This document shows positions 1 through 6,216 of a DNA stretch of 13,317 bases, piece by piece. The stretch lies in assembly GCA_025935445.1 (NCBI GenBank), contig JAICVG010000004.1:1-13317 (forward strand). Direction: 5' to 3'. Positions within the stretch are counted from its first letter, which is position 1; each line of letters opens with the position of its first letter. Source of the DNA: Nitrososphaera sp. GTDB taxonomy: Archaea > Thermoproteota > Nitrososphaeria > Nitrososphaerales > Nitrososphaeraceae. The notes under the pieces are model-generated. The model was not told the origin of the DNA, searched no databases, and saw only the letters and a list, made by a program, of their open reading frames with translations. Position numbers and translations under genes: made by a program.

Positions 1-2
1 TA

Positions 3-260
3 AATCGTCAGTTATGGTCAAGGGGCAAGACTAACCCTCCAAGAAAGGTTCGAGTAAAAATGGTCAAAGAAGAAGGTGGAACTGTTACGGTATCGCTGTA
101 CGAAGATTTACCGGCGGTTACTACTACTACAACAACAATTGAAACTCCTGCCACAGCAGAAGAGAAAGAGGCAGATATTAAAGCTCCTGCTGAAAAAACA
201 ACAACAACAAGCGCCGAGCAGTCTAAGGAAGAAAGAACGACTGAAGCAGCCAGCAAATAG
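3..260 (+). CDS. rpl31e: 50S ribosomal protein L31e, C-terminal part (5' end outside window)
   Basis: The frame is open from the left edge and ends at TAG 258-260, so this is the 3' end of a gene. The first residues read NRQLWSRGKTNPPRKVRVKM, followed by VKEEGGTVTVSLYEDLP. This matches the conserved C-terminal half of archaeal/eukaryotic L31e (W-S-R-G, PPRKVRV, then an acidic-glycine turn and a VTVSL strand), a large-subunit protein near the peptide exit tunnel. The ATG at 60 is internal, not the start. After the L31e core, about 45 residues form a low-complexity tail rich in Thr, Ala, Glu and Lys, with runs of consecutive Thr from ACN codon repeats (118-138 and 198-210). Most archaeal L31e proteins end soon after the VTVSL strand, so the tail is an extension and probably disordered. 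The family call is firm from the motif; any function of the tail is unknown. Confidence 0.85.
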   Translation, partial: NRQLWSRGKTNPPRKVRVKMVKEEGGTVTVSLYEDLPAVTTTTTTIETPATAEEKEADIKAPAEKTTTTSAEQSKEERTTEAASK

Positions 261-280
261 CCCGCCAATCAGGTCATCAC

Positions 281-286
281 TTTTTT
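281..286 (+). terminator. oligo-T terminator after L31e
   Basis: A run of six T lies 21 bases after the L31e stop, and a second run of seven follows at 320-326. Archaeal polymerase terminates at oligo-T stretches without needing a hairpin, so these are reasonable terminators. The call rests on base composition only. Confidence 0.4.
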
Positions 287-304
287 GTATCAGGACACAG
301 GCAG

Positions 305-367
305 GTGCCAAACATATGCTTTTTTTGCATGTTGATGCTATAGTGCACTTCTCAGTGCCAACATATG
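305..367. repeat. near-identical direct repeat GTGCCA(A)ACATATG, two copies
   Basis: GTGCCAAACATATG at 305-318 recurs as GTGCCAACATATG at 355-367, 50 bases downstream and differing by one A. Both copies lie just after the L31e terminator and are not coding. They could be a protein-binding site pair or a remnant of duplication. No function is assigned. Confidence 0.4.
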
Positions 368-540
368 GTCCCCGCTAGACAGAGCTGCTGATCATCTATC
401 CTTAGAATATCCCTAGACCAAGTGCGGTCGGTCCCCCGAAATGGCCCGCATTATTTTCAGATAATGAATATACACAATCAACCAACCACCTAAATCTAGA
501 CCATATAACTAGAAGGCTTTTCGCAGGTCTCAGCCACTAA

Positions 541-548
541 TTTTTTAA
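541..548 (+). promoter_or_regulatory. TATA-like element for the 54-residue ORF
   Basis: TTTTTTAA is centred about 27 bases before the GTG at 572. That is the spacing expected for an archaeal TATA box driving a leaderless transcript. Confidence 0.35.
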
Positions 549-571
549 CTCCTCTCTCAATATTATAAGTC

Positions 572-736
572 GTGATCGAGGTCTGCCCTGTCTGCTACAA
601 ATTTCTACAGACGATTTATGACAAGAAAAAGATGAAAGAGATCAAGCTCATCGACAACCAGCCATGCAAGAGCATGTATCACAAGAAATTAGTCGATAAG
701 AATGGTTTTTGTTACTGCAGCAGGAGGAGAAGATGA
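572..736 (+). CDS. small Cys- and Lys-rich protein, putative zinc binder (54 aa)
   Basis: GTG at 572 opens a 54-codon frame ending in TGA 734-736. An in-frame TAA at 566-568 excludes a longer N-terminus. The protein begins M-I-E-V-C-P-V-C, has a Lys-rich middle, one more Cys at residue 32, then F-C-Y-C (Cys 47 and 49) and ends in four Arg. The CPxC pair plus a later C-x-C pair could bind one zinc, as in small zinc-ribbon proteins, although the knuckle spacing is not canonical. There is no Shine-Dalgarno; the TTTTTTAA element 27 bases upstream fits a leaderless start. I do not recognise the family. Evidence that it is real is the regular Cys pattern, absence of rare composition, and promoter spacing; the short length and GTG start keep confidence moderate. 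It could be a DNA- or RNA-binding small protein, given the basic tail. Confidence 0.45.
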   Translation: MIEVCPVCYKFLQTIYDKKKMKEIKLIDNQPCKSMYHKKLVDKNGFCYCSRRRR

Positions 737-1004
737 AGAAGGACAAGAAGAAAAAGCTATGATGAAATGCCGAGCCTCATCATCCAAAGGAGACATTTCG
801 CAATGAATTGACCAAGTTGGAAACAAAGAAGGAAGTTTGATGAGATGTTAGATATTTCATAGTTCTCTCTGCATCTGTTCATTTTCAGCTGATGAAATTG
901 CCAAGATCGTTCGCTATGTAGTCTAGTAAGTATTCAAAAAGAAATGAAATGGTCTCCATAGTTACCGTCTACTGATATCGTAGCGTATTTGGAGACTTGT
1001 GAGA
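737..1004. other. gene-free stretch
   Basis: A-rich on the plus strand, with only very short frames. It is the downstream region of both the 572 gene (+) and the 1127 gene (-). Nothing else was recognised. Confidence 0.4.
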
Positions 1005-1127
1005 TTAATCTTGTTTGATCTCGTGTTTTTCCTTGACCTTGTTACCAAAGGAATCTTTCGACTCGCGTTCTATCTTGGCTTCGTCGTCATCGATCTTCAC
1101 TTTTTCCTTGTATTCTTTTTCTGTCAT
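1005..1127 (-). CDS. small highly charged protein (40 aa), unknown function
   Basis: On the minus strand, ATG at 1127-1125 opens a 40-codon frame ending in TAA (1007-1005). The product starts M-T-E-K-E-Y-K-E-K-V and ends in K-H-E-I-K-Q-D. About half the residues are Lys, Glu, Asp or Arg in alternating blocks, with a central D-D-D-E and an S-K-D-S-F-G-N-K turn, so it is hydrophilic and probably disordered or a short helix. The wobble positions and lack of low-complexity artefacts suggest a true gene rather than a chance frame. A TATA-like TTTTATAT on the minus strand (1187-1194) would give a leader of roughly 35-40 bases; there is a weak purine motif (AAAGGAT) well upstream. I have the impression of similar short charged proteins in Nitrososphaera-type genomes but cannot name a family. 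Possible roles such as a stress-related hydrophilin are speculation. Confidence 0.5.
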   Translation of the reverse strand: MTEKEYKEKVKIDDDEAKIERESKDSFGNKVKEKHEIKQD

Positions 1128-1186
1128 GATACTATACTTCTATCCTTTAAGGCTTAAAGCAATTGTAGAAAATCTTACTGCTAGAT

Positions 1187-1194
1187 AATATAAA
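1187..1194 (-). promoter_or_regulatory. TATA-like element for the 40-residue gene
   Basis: Read on the minus strand this is TTTTATAT, about 60 bases before the ATG at 1127. The spacing predicts a transcript with a short leader. Confidence 0.3.
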
Positions 1195-1224
1195 AGATAA
1201 GGCAAATGACGATCTTGGCTTTTA

Positions 1225-1269
1225 TGATCAGCAGCTACGCTGTGTACTGATCACAGGCAGTGTACACTG
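1225..1269. repeat. cluster of short palindromes and direct repeats
   Basis: TGATCA occurs at 1225-1230 and 1248-1253; GTGTAC at 1242-1247 and 1260-1265; the latter sits inside the perfect 12-base palindrome CAGTGTACACTG (1258-1269). The cluster is about 100-140 bases upstream of the 40-residue minus-strand gene. It could be an operator array, but no known site is recognised. Confidence 0.35.
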
Positions 1270-1673
1270 TTGTTCAAGTGTATCTGAGATCTACACATTG
1301 ACATCCTAAGCTACTACTACACTAGCTCAGTTGCTTATGCTGTTTGCGCCTTTGCTCTCTTCTGCAATAATGCAAAGACAATTTAGTTCCAAATAAGCAT
1401 GATACTGTCTTTGAGACAACGACAATACACTGATTAACCCTATTGTACGAACATCTTAACAACTAATTTAGCTTTTATTCTTCTATATTCCCTATCTATC
1501 AATAATAGACCATCAATGGCTATCAAAAGCAAACTAGTACAATCAGGGCTGTTGCAGCTGTAATCATGAATCTTGAGTGATTGACAGAATGCTATCAACA
1601 CAACGGTAAGGCTCTGTGAGTATCAAACTGATGAAATATTTAGAAACGCATATCTTGCATACTTTCTTTTTGC
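1270..1673. other. gene-free stretch before the membrane protein gene
   Basis: Only frames of under about 20 codons are present on either strand, with no tRNA-like structure. The right end carries an AAATATTTA element (1634-1642), a plausible TATA box for the gene at 1674. Confidence 0.4.
1634..1642 (+). promoter_or_regulatory. TATA-like element for the 900-aa membrane protein
   Basis: AAATATTTA is centred 36 bases before the ATG at 1674. This predicts a leader of about 10 bases, in line with the absence of a Shine-Dalgarno. Confidence 0.4.
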
Positions 1674-4376
1674 ATGTTTAACTGGGCAATGGCTTCAAGA
1701 TCTTCTTTTTTTGTTTTCCTTCTTGTCCTTCTGTTTGTTTTGTCTCTTAGCATAATACTGTTTGAACTTGCACTAACAAGAATCTTTTCCATTGTCTTGT
1801 GGTATGACTATGCATTTATGGCAATTTCTATAGCCTTTTTTGGCCTTGGAATTGGATCCTTTATGATACATATCCAGAAAGACAAGTTTAATGCGCTAAA
1901 AAAGAAATCAACAATCGATCCGCAGTTCACTCTTTCATCCAGAATAGTTCGATATGCAATTGCGTATGGAATCTCCGTGCCCCTATTTATCTTCTTAATT
2001 GGCTACATCCCAAGTGATACTTCGTATATCTACCTGTTTTATCTAATTTCTTCTGTTCCTTTCTTTTTTGCTGGAGCAGGAATGGCATTAATATTTTTGG
2101 CAATGTCTGAAAAAATAAGCAAATTATATTTTGCCGATTTAATTGGAGCCGCGCTAGCTACAATCATTTTGGATCCAATGATGCAATCACTTGGTGCTGG
2201 ATCCGCTCTTTTACTAATATCAGCTGTCGTTGTTGGAGCTTCCGCTTGCAGTTATTTTTTCATGTTGAGGAAGAAGACTACAACGCATCAAAGAGAAGAA
2301 GAAGAAACTTCATACCATAATCCTCAGCCAAGTGCAGAAATAGATAGAAAAGAAGTCGTGGCGAAATCACAGAATAGAGTTAATGTGCTTGCTGCAATTA
2401 CCTTTTCAGGCCTAATGATATTGTTAATTGTCAATAGCGCATCAGGCATTAATATTTTCGAGATAAAGCCTGGTATGAGTAAGGGGTTATACTACCAGCT
2501 AAATCACCCATCAGAATTTCAGCATTTATCGGAAGAGTGGAACTCGTTTTCTCGAGTTGACGTTACTCGTAAAATAGGGAAACAAGAAGTAGACAATAAT
2601 ATTCTTAACGGTACCCTTCCAATTGCTAGCAGCAAACAGAACATTAATAGTAATAGTAGTGATGGCAGTAGCAACGGCAGCGTTACTGGTGCTGCCATGG
2701 ATAATGCTACTCCTCATGAACTAGCTTCAATAATTATTGATGCTGATGCTGCCACACCAATATATCGGTGGGATGGTTCTCAAAGTGATATCGCTTGGAT
2801 ACAGAAATACATGGACTATTTGCCTTATGAAATGATAAATGCAAATAATACTCTTGTTATAGGCAGCGGGGGCGGCGAGGACATATTGGTCGCACTCTCC
2901 GGTGGTGCAGATAATGTCACTGCAGTAGAATTGAACCCCCTTGTAGTATCAGCGGTGAAACGTTTTGATAGCCAATCTAGAAACATCTATAACAACAATA
3001 ATGTCGAGTTGATTATTGACGATGGAAGACGGTTTATCAGCTCTTCTACTGAAAAATATGATGTTATAATACTGAAACTTGTTGATTCTTGGGCTGCACA
3101 ACTTGCTGGCGGATATGCTCTCTCTGAGAATTATCTCTATACTGTCGAAGCATTTCAACAATACTTTCGTCATTTGGATAAAGATAACGGAGGCATGCTT
3201 GTAATGACTCGCTGGAACTTTGAGCTTCCAAGGCTTATGCCTTTGATCGTTGATTCTCTTGTAAAAGAAACAGGAAAGAGCCGAGAATCAGTTGCAAAAC
3301 ACGTAATGGTGATTGAAGATCGACCAGGCCTCTATTTTGGACGCTCTGATGATAATCAAAAGTATTATCCCATTTTGGTGATGATAAAATCAACTCCATT
3401 TCTCGACGGGGAGGTCACCATGGTAAAAGAAAAGGCAGAAAGAAACCAGGCAGAAATAACCATGCTGGCTGATAACTATGTAGCAGAGCCATTTAACAAA
3501 CTATTCAATAATGATAGTGCCGTCTACAGTGAATACTTCTCCACAACTGTGGCATCTAATCCAACAATCCCAACCGATGATTCGCCATTTTACTTTGCAA
3601 GGGAACAGATTCCAAAACAGATGATAATATTGCTTGTAACAGTCGTGGCTATTTCCGGACTGCTGTCTGCATTGCTAATATATCATGCTAGAAAAACAAG
3701 AGTAAAGTTCGATTCTAGATCTTCCTTTCATGTCTTGTTTGCAATCTTTATCGGTGTCGGTTTTATGATTTTGGAGGTGACCTTTATTCAAAAGTTTCTG
3801 TTCTTGCTTGGAACTCCAATAATGGCTCTAACTGTAATACTGTTTACCATTCTTTTATCCAGCGGAATAGGATCATACATTTCTGGCAAAATTTTTAGCA
3901 CAAGACCGCATAGGGCGGTACTGACTTCAATTCCAATTCTTGCAGGTATTATTATTATTTATTTTCTTTATTTACAGGAGGTAATAGAGTCTACTATAAG
4001 TATGGAATTGCCGTACAGGATTGCACTCACATTTGGGCTATTATTTCCTGCAGGATTTTTGATGGGATTCCAATTCCCTTCTCTTATTACAATGGCATCA
4101 TTAATTGCACTCCAAAATAAGAATAAGGTCGTCGTATTCCAGGATGACAATTACAGCAATAGCAAGAACAATAACACGACTCTGCTTTGGGGTATCAATA
4201 TTGTTGCATCAGTTATTGGGACGGTTCTTGCAGCTATATCCGCTATGATAATTGGCTTCAATGGAAATTTGCTGATTGGTCTTTGTATGTATTTGGGAGC
4301 AGGCACATGCGCACTATTTTCAATTTACCATATGATGAATAATAGAACAACAGTACCAATTGGTGGAAACTTGTAG
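1674..4376 (+). CDS. polytopic membrane protein with spermidine-synthase-like (SAM-binding) domain
   Basis: This 900-residue protein has three parts. Residues about 12-260 contain some seven hydrophobic helices. Residues about 265-655 are soluble and hold a Rossmann SAM-binding fold of the spermidine/spermine synthase type: G-S-G-G-G-E-D (397-403), A-V-E-L-N-P (417-422; the Glu would hold the ribose of SAM or decarboxylated SAM) and D-D-G-R-R-F (449-454). Residues about 658-890 form another six or so helices. The P-T-D-D-S-P-F-Y-F motif before the C-terminal helices is typical of membrane-fused spermidine-synthase-like proteins. The catalytic loop is not that of true aminopropyltransferases: the D-S-x-D-P motif after Y-D-V-I-I is replaced by L-K-L-V-D-S-W-A-A (467-475) and then L-S-E-N-Y-L-Y. 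Polyamine synthesis therefore cannot be assumed. A Ser/Asn-rich insert near residues 325-345 looks like a flexible loop. Start ATG 1674 follows a TATA element; an in-frame ATG at 1689 is an alternative. Substrate is unknown. Confidence 0.75.
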   Translation: MFNWAMASRSSFFVFLLVLLFVLSLSIILFELALTRIFSIVLWYDYAFMAISIAFFGLGIGSFMIHIQKDKFNALKKKSTIDPQFTLSSRIVRYAIAYGISVPLFIFLIGYIPSDTSYIYLFYLISSVPFFFAGAGMALIFLAMSEKISKLYFADLIGAALATIILDPMMQSLGAGSALLLISAVVVGASACSYFFMLRKKTTTHQREEEETSYHNPQPSAEIDRKEVVAKSQNRVNVLAAITFSGLMILLIVNSASGINIFEIKPGMSKGLYYQLNHPSEFQHLSEEWNSFSRVDVTRKIGKQEVDNNILNGTLPIASSKQNINSNSSDGSSNGSVTGAAMDNATPHELASIIIDADAATPIYRWDGSQSDIAWIQKYMDYLPYEMINANNTLVIGSGGGEDILVALSGGADNVTAVELNPLVVSAVKRFDSQSRNIYNNNNVELIIDDGRRFISSSTEKYDVIILKLVDSWAAQLAGGYALSENYLYTVEAFQQYFRHLDKDNGGMLVMTRWNFELPRLMPLIVDSLVKETGKSRESVAKHVMVIEDRPGLYFGRSDDNQKYYPILVMIKSTPFLDGEVTMVKEKAERNQAEITMLADNYVAEPFNKLFNNDSAVYSEYFSTTVASNPTIPTDDSPFYFAREQIPKQMIILLVTVVAISGLLSALLIYHARKTRVKFDSRSSFHVLFAIFIGVGFMILEVTFIQKFLFLLGTPIMALTVILFTILLSSGIGSYISGKIFSTRPHRAVLTSIPILAGIIIIYFLYLQEVIESTISMELPYRIALTFGLLFPAGFLMGFQFPSLITMASLIALQNKNKVVVFQDDNYSNSKNNNTTLLWGINIVASVIGTVLAAISAMIIGFNGNLLIGLCMYLGAGTCALFSIYHMMNNRTTVPIGGNL

Positions 4377-4635
4377 CAGCTGGCTAACATAAACCAAGCA
4401 AGCAAACAAGCAAAACTAAAAGTAAAGGTAAGTATCACTTTGTAATCTCTCGGTGCTAGCTAATATCTAGGCACTGAAGCTAAACTACAGTGGGCGGGCT
4501 CACCTTAGAGGTGTATGAATATATACAGCAGTCTCATTGTGATTCGCCGCAGTTCAAGACGTAACAGGTTCATTTGCTTGCCCAATAGCAGTTGCTCAAA
4601 GAAAAAATTAATTCACCATCTTTGCAAGATAGCAA
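4377..4635. other. intergenic region with bulged inverted repeat and TATA-like elements
   Basis: No gene was found. GTGCTAG (4453-4459) can pair with CTAGGCAC (4467-4474) with one bulge, a possible weak hairpin after the membrane protein gene. AATATATA at 4518-4525 is a good TATA box that could start a transcript near 4547. AAAAAATTAATT (4603-4612) lies about 28 bases before the GTG at 4636. Confidence 0.35.
4604..4612 (+). promoter_or_regulatory. TATA-like element for the 73-aa gene
   Basis: AAAAATTAA is centred 28 bases before GTG 4636, the leaderless spacing seen at several other genes here. The element supports GTG 4636 over the internal ATG at 4675. Confidence 0.35.
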
Positions 4636-4857
4636 GTGGCAGGAGGAGGAGGAGGAGGACTAGATAGCCTTAAAATGATTCTACAGCAGGAAATAATAAA
4701 CCTTCAGTCTAATTTACAAGAGAAGAAATACAAAAGTGGTGGCGGCGATGCATCAGAGCGCCTTCTATCAAGAATAGCAGATAGAAATGACATTATAAGA
4801 ATCAACACCCTGCGATGGGTTTTAGAAGTAATTGAAAAGCTGGAGCATGAACGCTAA
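4636..4857 (+). CDS. small Gly-rich/coiled-coil hypothetical protein (73 aa)
   Basis: GTG 4636 opens a 73-codon frame ending in TAA 4855-4857. The N-terminus is a run of six Gly encoded by a GGA microsatellite (4641-4658), followed by an amphipathic, Gln/Leu/Glu-rich helix (residues about 10-32), a second Gly patch (S-G-G-G-D) and a second helix rich in Arg, Leu and Glu ending E-K-L-E-H-E-R. The pattern suggests a helical hairpin or dimeric coiled coil. The internal ATG 4675 (residue 14) is an alternative start; the GGA run lies about 16 bases before it and could act as an oversized Shine-Dalgarno. The gene ends only 8 bases from the stop of the convergent Rieske gene, with no T-rich terminator between, so the transcripts probably overlap. 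Family not recognised. Coding is likely from the helical pattern and tight packing with its neighbour. Confidence 0.55.
   Translation: MAGGGGGGLDSLKMILQQEIINLQSNLQEKKYKSGGGDASERLLSRIADRNDIIRINTLRWVLEVIEKLEHER
4641..4658 (+). repeat. GGA trinucleotide repeat
   Basis: Six consecutive AGG/GGA units encode a Gly run at the N-terminus of the 73-aa protein. Such repeats can change length by slippage. They also mimic a Shine-Dalgarno. Confidence 0.6.
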
Positions 4858-4865
4858 TCCGATGA

Positions 4866-5219
4866 TCACAAGCAGACATATATGGTTCCCTCCTTCTCCA
4901 TTATTGGGTAGAGGGTCAAGTCACCGGATCTGCGCCACTCCGAGCTCTGCTCCATCCATGCGTCCTCCTTCTTCCATGACTTCATATTTTCCAGCGTGCC
5001 GCTAAAAACATTATACTCATATCCGTGCATCCAGCATACTACATTATCACCTTTCAATTCTCCTTTCACAAGTGATGCCCCTCTATGTGGACATGAATTG
5101 TTACATGCGAAGAGCCTGCCGTATAGTCTTCCGACAAGAACCTCTGTATGATCCACTCTGAACATTTTCATTGACTTTTCCCGTATCTCGTCACTCTTGC
5201 AGACTAGTCTATATGACAC
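4866..5219 (-). CDS. Rieske-type [2Fe-2S] ferredoxin (117 aa)
   Basis: A soluble electron-transfer protein: Cys43-Pro-His45 and Cys62-Trp-Met-His65 form the Rieske signature C-x-H-x16-C-x2-H, in which two Cys and two His hold a [2Fe-2S] cluster. The motif continues H-G-Y-E-Y-N-V-F-S-G-T, as in the small Rieske ferredoxins of dioxygenase systems and NirD-like proteins. The length is normal for a stand-alone domain, and there is no signal peptide or membrane anchor. The start is GTG at 5219, since no upstream in-frame ATG exists; the next Met is residue 17, inside the fold. It lies 52 bases downstream of the Dps-like ferritin gene on the same strand, across a very T-rich spacer (5221-5270) that could terminate that gene, carry a new promoter, or both. 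The cluster-binding call is secure; the partner is not visible. Donation of electrons to the ferritin or to an oxygenase elsewhere is inference. Confidence 0.85.
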   Translation of the reverse strand: MSYRLVCKSDEIREKSMKMFRVDHTEVLVGRLYGRLFACNNSCPHRGASLVKGELKGDNVVCWMHGYEYNVFSGTLENMKSWKKEDAWMEQSSEWRRSGDLTLYPIMEKEGTIYVCL

Positions 5220-5220
5220 T

Positions 5221-5265
5221 AAAGAAAAAGATAAAAAAAGATAATAAAAAAGTTAATAATAAAAC
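5221..5265 (-). terminator. T-rich spacer between Dps-like and Rieske genes
   Basis: Read on the minus strand this spacer has T runs up to six long, separated by TTATTA and TTTATC blocks. It suits archaeal oligo-T termination of the Dps-like gene. The TTTTATTATT and TTTTTATTAT blocks could also serve as TATA elements for the Rieske gene, so the two genes may be only partly co-transcribed. Confidence 0.4.
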
Positions 5266-5271
5266 TGGTTG

Positions 5272-5895
5272 TCAGAGGTGAATAAGGCTGCCCTGATCCC
5301 CTGTGTGCGGCGACTGACCGACAAATTTTCTCCTAAAGTGTCCTGATGGCCTCTTAGAGAGGAGCTCTATGAACCAAGCCTCATGCTCGACTTCTTCCTG
5401 CATTATCCTTTGCGCAATGTCGTAAGTCCTTGGATCTCTTCCAGCTGTATTGTCGCACACTTCGCCCCAAGACCTAATTGCACACTGCTCCGCTTCGAGA
5501 AGCACTTTTAGTATCGAATTGATGTCTTCCCAGTTGTCAGGCAGATATGCATCTGGGCATCCTGCCTGATCCGCGAATTTCCTGATATCCCTTGGAAGGG
5601 CGCCTCCCAGTTCATATAGGCGCGGAACCATTGCCTCAAAATGGTTTCTGTCCTCTATTCTGGCATCTTCGACTATCTCCTTTATGCCTTCGCCTTCTAG
5701 ACCTGTACAGTGCATTCTTAGAATCGTATAGTAATAGTACGTCGTGAATTCTGCACCTACGCCTGCAGTGATCAATTTTATGAGCTTGTCGATATCGACA
5801 CCATTTTTCCTCAAAACTTCCAATGCCACGACATTTGGTACAGTCCCTTTCGGACTTTGTGGATTTGACATATAAGCGGAGGCAATATATCGCAT
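5272..5895 (-). CDS. Dps-like ferritin (DPSL/thioferritin type), 207 aa
   Basis: A four-helix ferritin-like protein that probably oxidises and stores iron using peroxide, protecting DNA and proteins. Candidate di-iron ligands fit the ferritin pattern: Glu49 in [13 protein letters not shown], Asp82-x-x-His85 in [10 protein letters not shown], Glu134 in L-L-E-A-E, and Glu168-x-x-His171 in E-E-V-E-H-E-A-W. Cys113 and Cys138 are 25 residues apart, the same spacing I recall for the cysteine pair beside the iron site in Sulfolobus Dps-like protein; that pair distinguishes archaeal and some bacterial DPSL from classical Dps. The C-terminus P-S-G-H-F-R-R is also characteristic of the group. ATG 5895 is the longest start, but Met9 (5871) begins M-S-N-P-Q-S-P-K-G and may be the true start. 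The gene is followed by a Rieske ferredoxin and is divergent from a glutaredoxin-like gene, which suggests an oxidative-stress/iron setting. Confidence 0.85.
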   Translation of the reverse strand: MRYIASAYMSNPQSPKGTVPNVVALEVLRKNGVDIDKLIKLITAGVGAEFTTYYYYTILRMHCTGLEGEGIKEIVEDARIEDRNHFEAMVPRLYELGGALPRDIRKFADQAGCPDAYLPDNWEDINSILKVLLEAEQCAIRSWGEVCDNTAGRDPRTYDIAQRIMQEEVEHEAWFIELLSKRPSGHFRRKFVGQSPHTGDQGSLIHL

Positions 5896-5952
5896 AAAAG
5901 GATTAGCTCCCTTTGATGATGAGTTTTTTTCTGGGTTCAGATTCTTATTGAT

Positions 5953-5974
5953 GGCATATGGTGGGCATATGGTG
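5953..5974. repeat. exact 11-bp tandem repeat GGCATATGGTG x2
   Basis: Two perfect head-to-tail copies, each with a central CATATG palindrome, lie 58-79 bases upstream of the Dps-like start. The 11-base period is one helical turn, so two repressor or activator molecules could bind on the same DNA face. A regulatory role is inference. Confidence 0.5.
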
Positions 5975-6003
5975 CTTGATAGAACAAAACGCTATTGAAT
6001 GAT

Positions 6004-6017
6004 ATCATAATTATGAT
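6004..6017. promoter_or_regulatory. perfect 14-bp palindrome ATCATAATTATGAT
   Basis: A perfect dyad in the divergent region between the Dps-like gene (-) and the glutaredoxin-like gene (+). Its size and AT-rich core suit a dimeric winged-helix regulator (for example a metal- or redox-sensing one). No specific regulator is identified. Confidence 0.4.
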
Positions 6018-6135
6018 TATAGTTTCTTGCAACTAGTCATCTTCAATTTTTTTAAGAAAGGTATACAGTGCATTATGACGTGGTTGAATCTCGGTCAGCA
6101 GATGAATGTAATGTCCAAAAGAGAAGATAGGCTTA

Positions 6136-6155
6136 GATTATATATTACAATATAT
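6136..6155 (+). promoter_or_regulatory. TATA-rich promoter element of the glutaredoxin-like gene
   Basis: TTATATATTACAATATATT contains two overlapping TATA-like boxes about 65-80 bases before the ATG at 6217. This predicts a leader of about 40-50 bases, unlike the leaderless genes here, in agreement with its strong ribosome binding site. Confidence 0.45.
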
Positions 6156-6197
6156 TCTTGAAGTTTGACAGTTCTGTGCTGGCACATCTTGTAGCGC

Positions 6198-6209
6198 CGG
6201 AGGAGGAGG
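6198..6209 (+). promoter_or_regulatory. strong Shine-Dalgarno (GGAGGAGGAGGG)
   Basis: A purine-rich GGAGG block ends about 7 bases before ATG 6217. It is the only clear Shine-Dalgarno at good spacing in the window and fixes the start of the glutaredoxin-like gene. Confidence 0.6.
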
Positions 6210-6216
6210 GATTGAA

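Larger units (their letters stand above)
261..571. other. gene-free stretch after L31e
   Basis: No reading frame with a credible start and composition was found on either strand, and no tRNA-like fold was recognised. It holds the oligo-T runs, the GTGCCAACATATG repeat pair and, at its right end, a TATA-like element for the small gene at 572. Confidence 0.5.
5896..6216. other. divergent regulatory region, Dps-like / glutaredoxin-like
   Basis: No reading frame is credible. It contains the GGCATATGGTG tandem repeat, the ATCATAATTATGAT palindrome, a TATA-rich block (6136-6155) for the plus-strand gene and a strong Shine-Dalgarno (6198-6209). Confidence 0.5.

Noticed and set aside
8..268. 86-codon minus-strand frame rich in Val and Ser
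   Set aside because: It is the mirror of the L31e tail repeats; the plus-strand frame carries the recognisable ribosomal protein sequence.
1201..1673. Possible tRNA or structured RNA before the membrane protein gene
   Set aside because: No cloverleaf arms, T-loop consensus or CCA-compatible acceptor stem could be found.
4638..4858. CRISPR-like or satellite array suggested by GGA repeats
   Set aside because: The repeat is a simple six-unit trinucleotide run inside a coding frame, without spacers.
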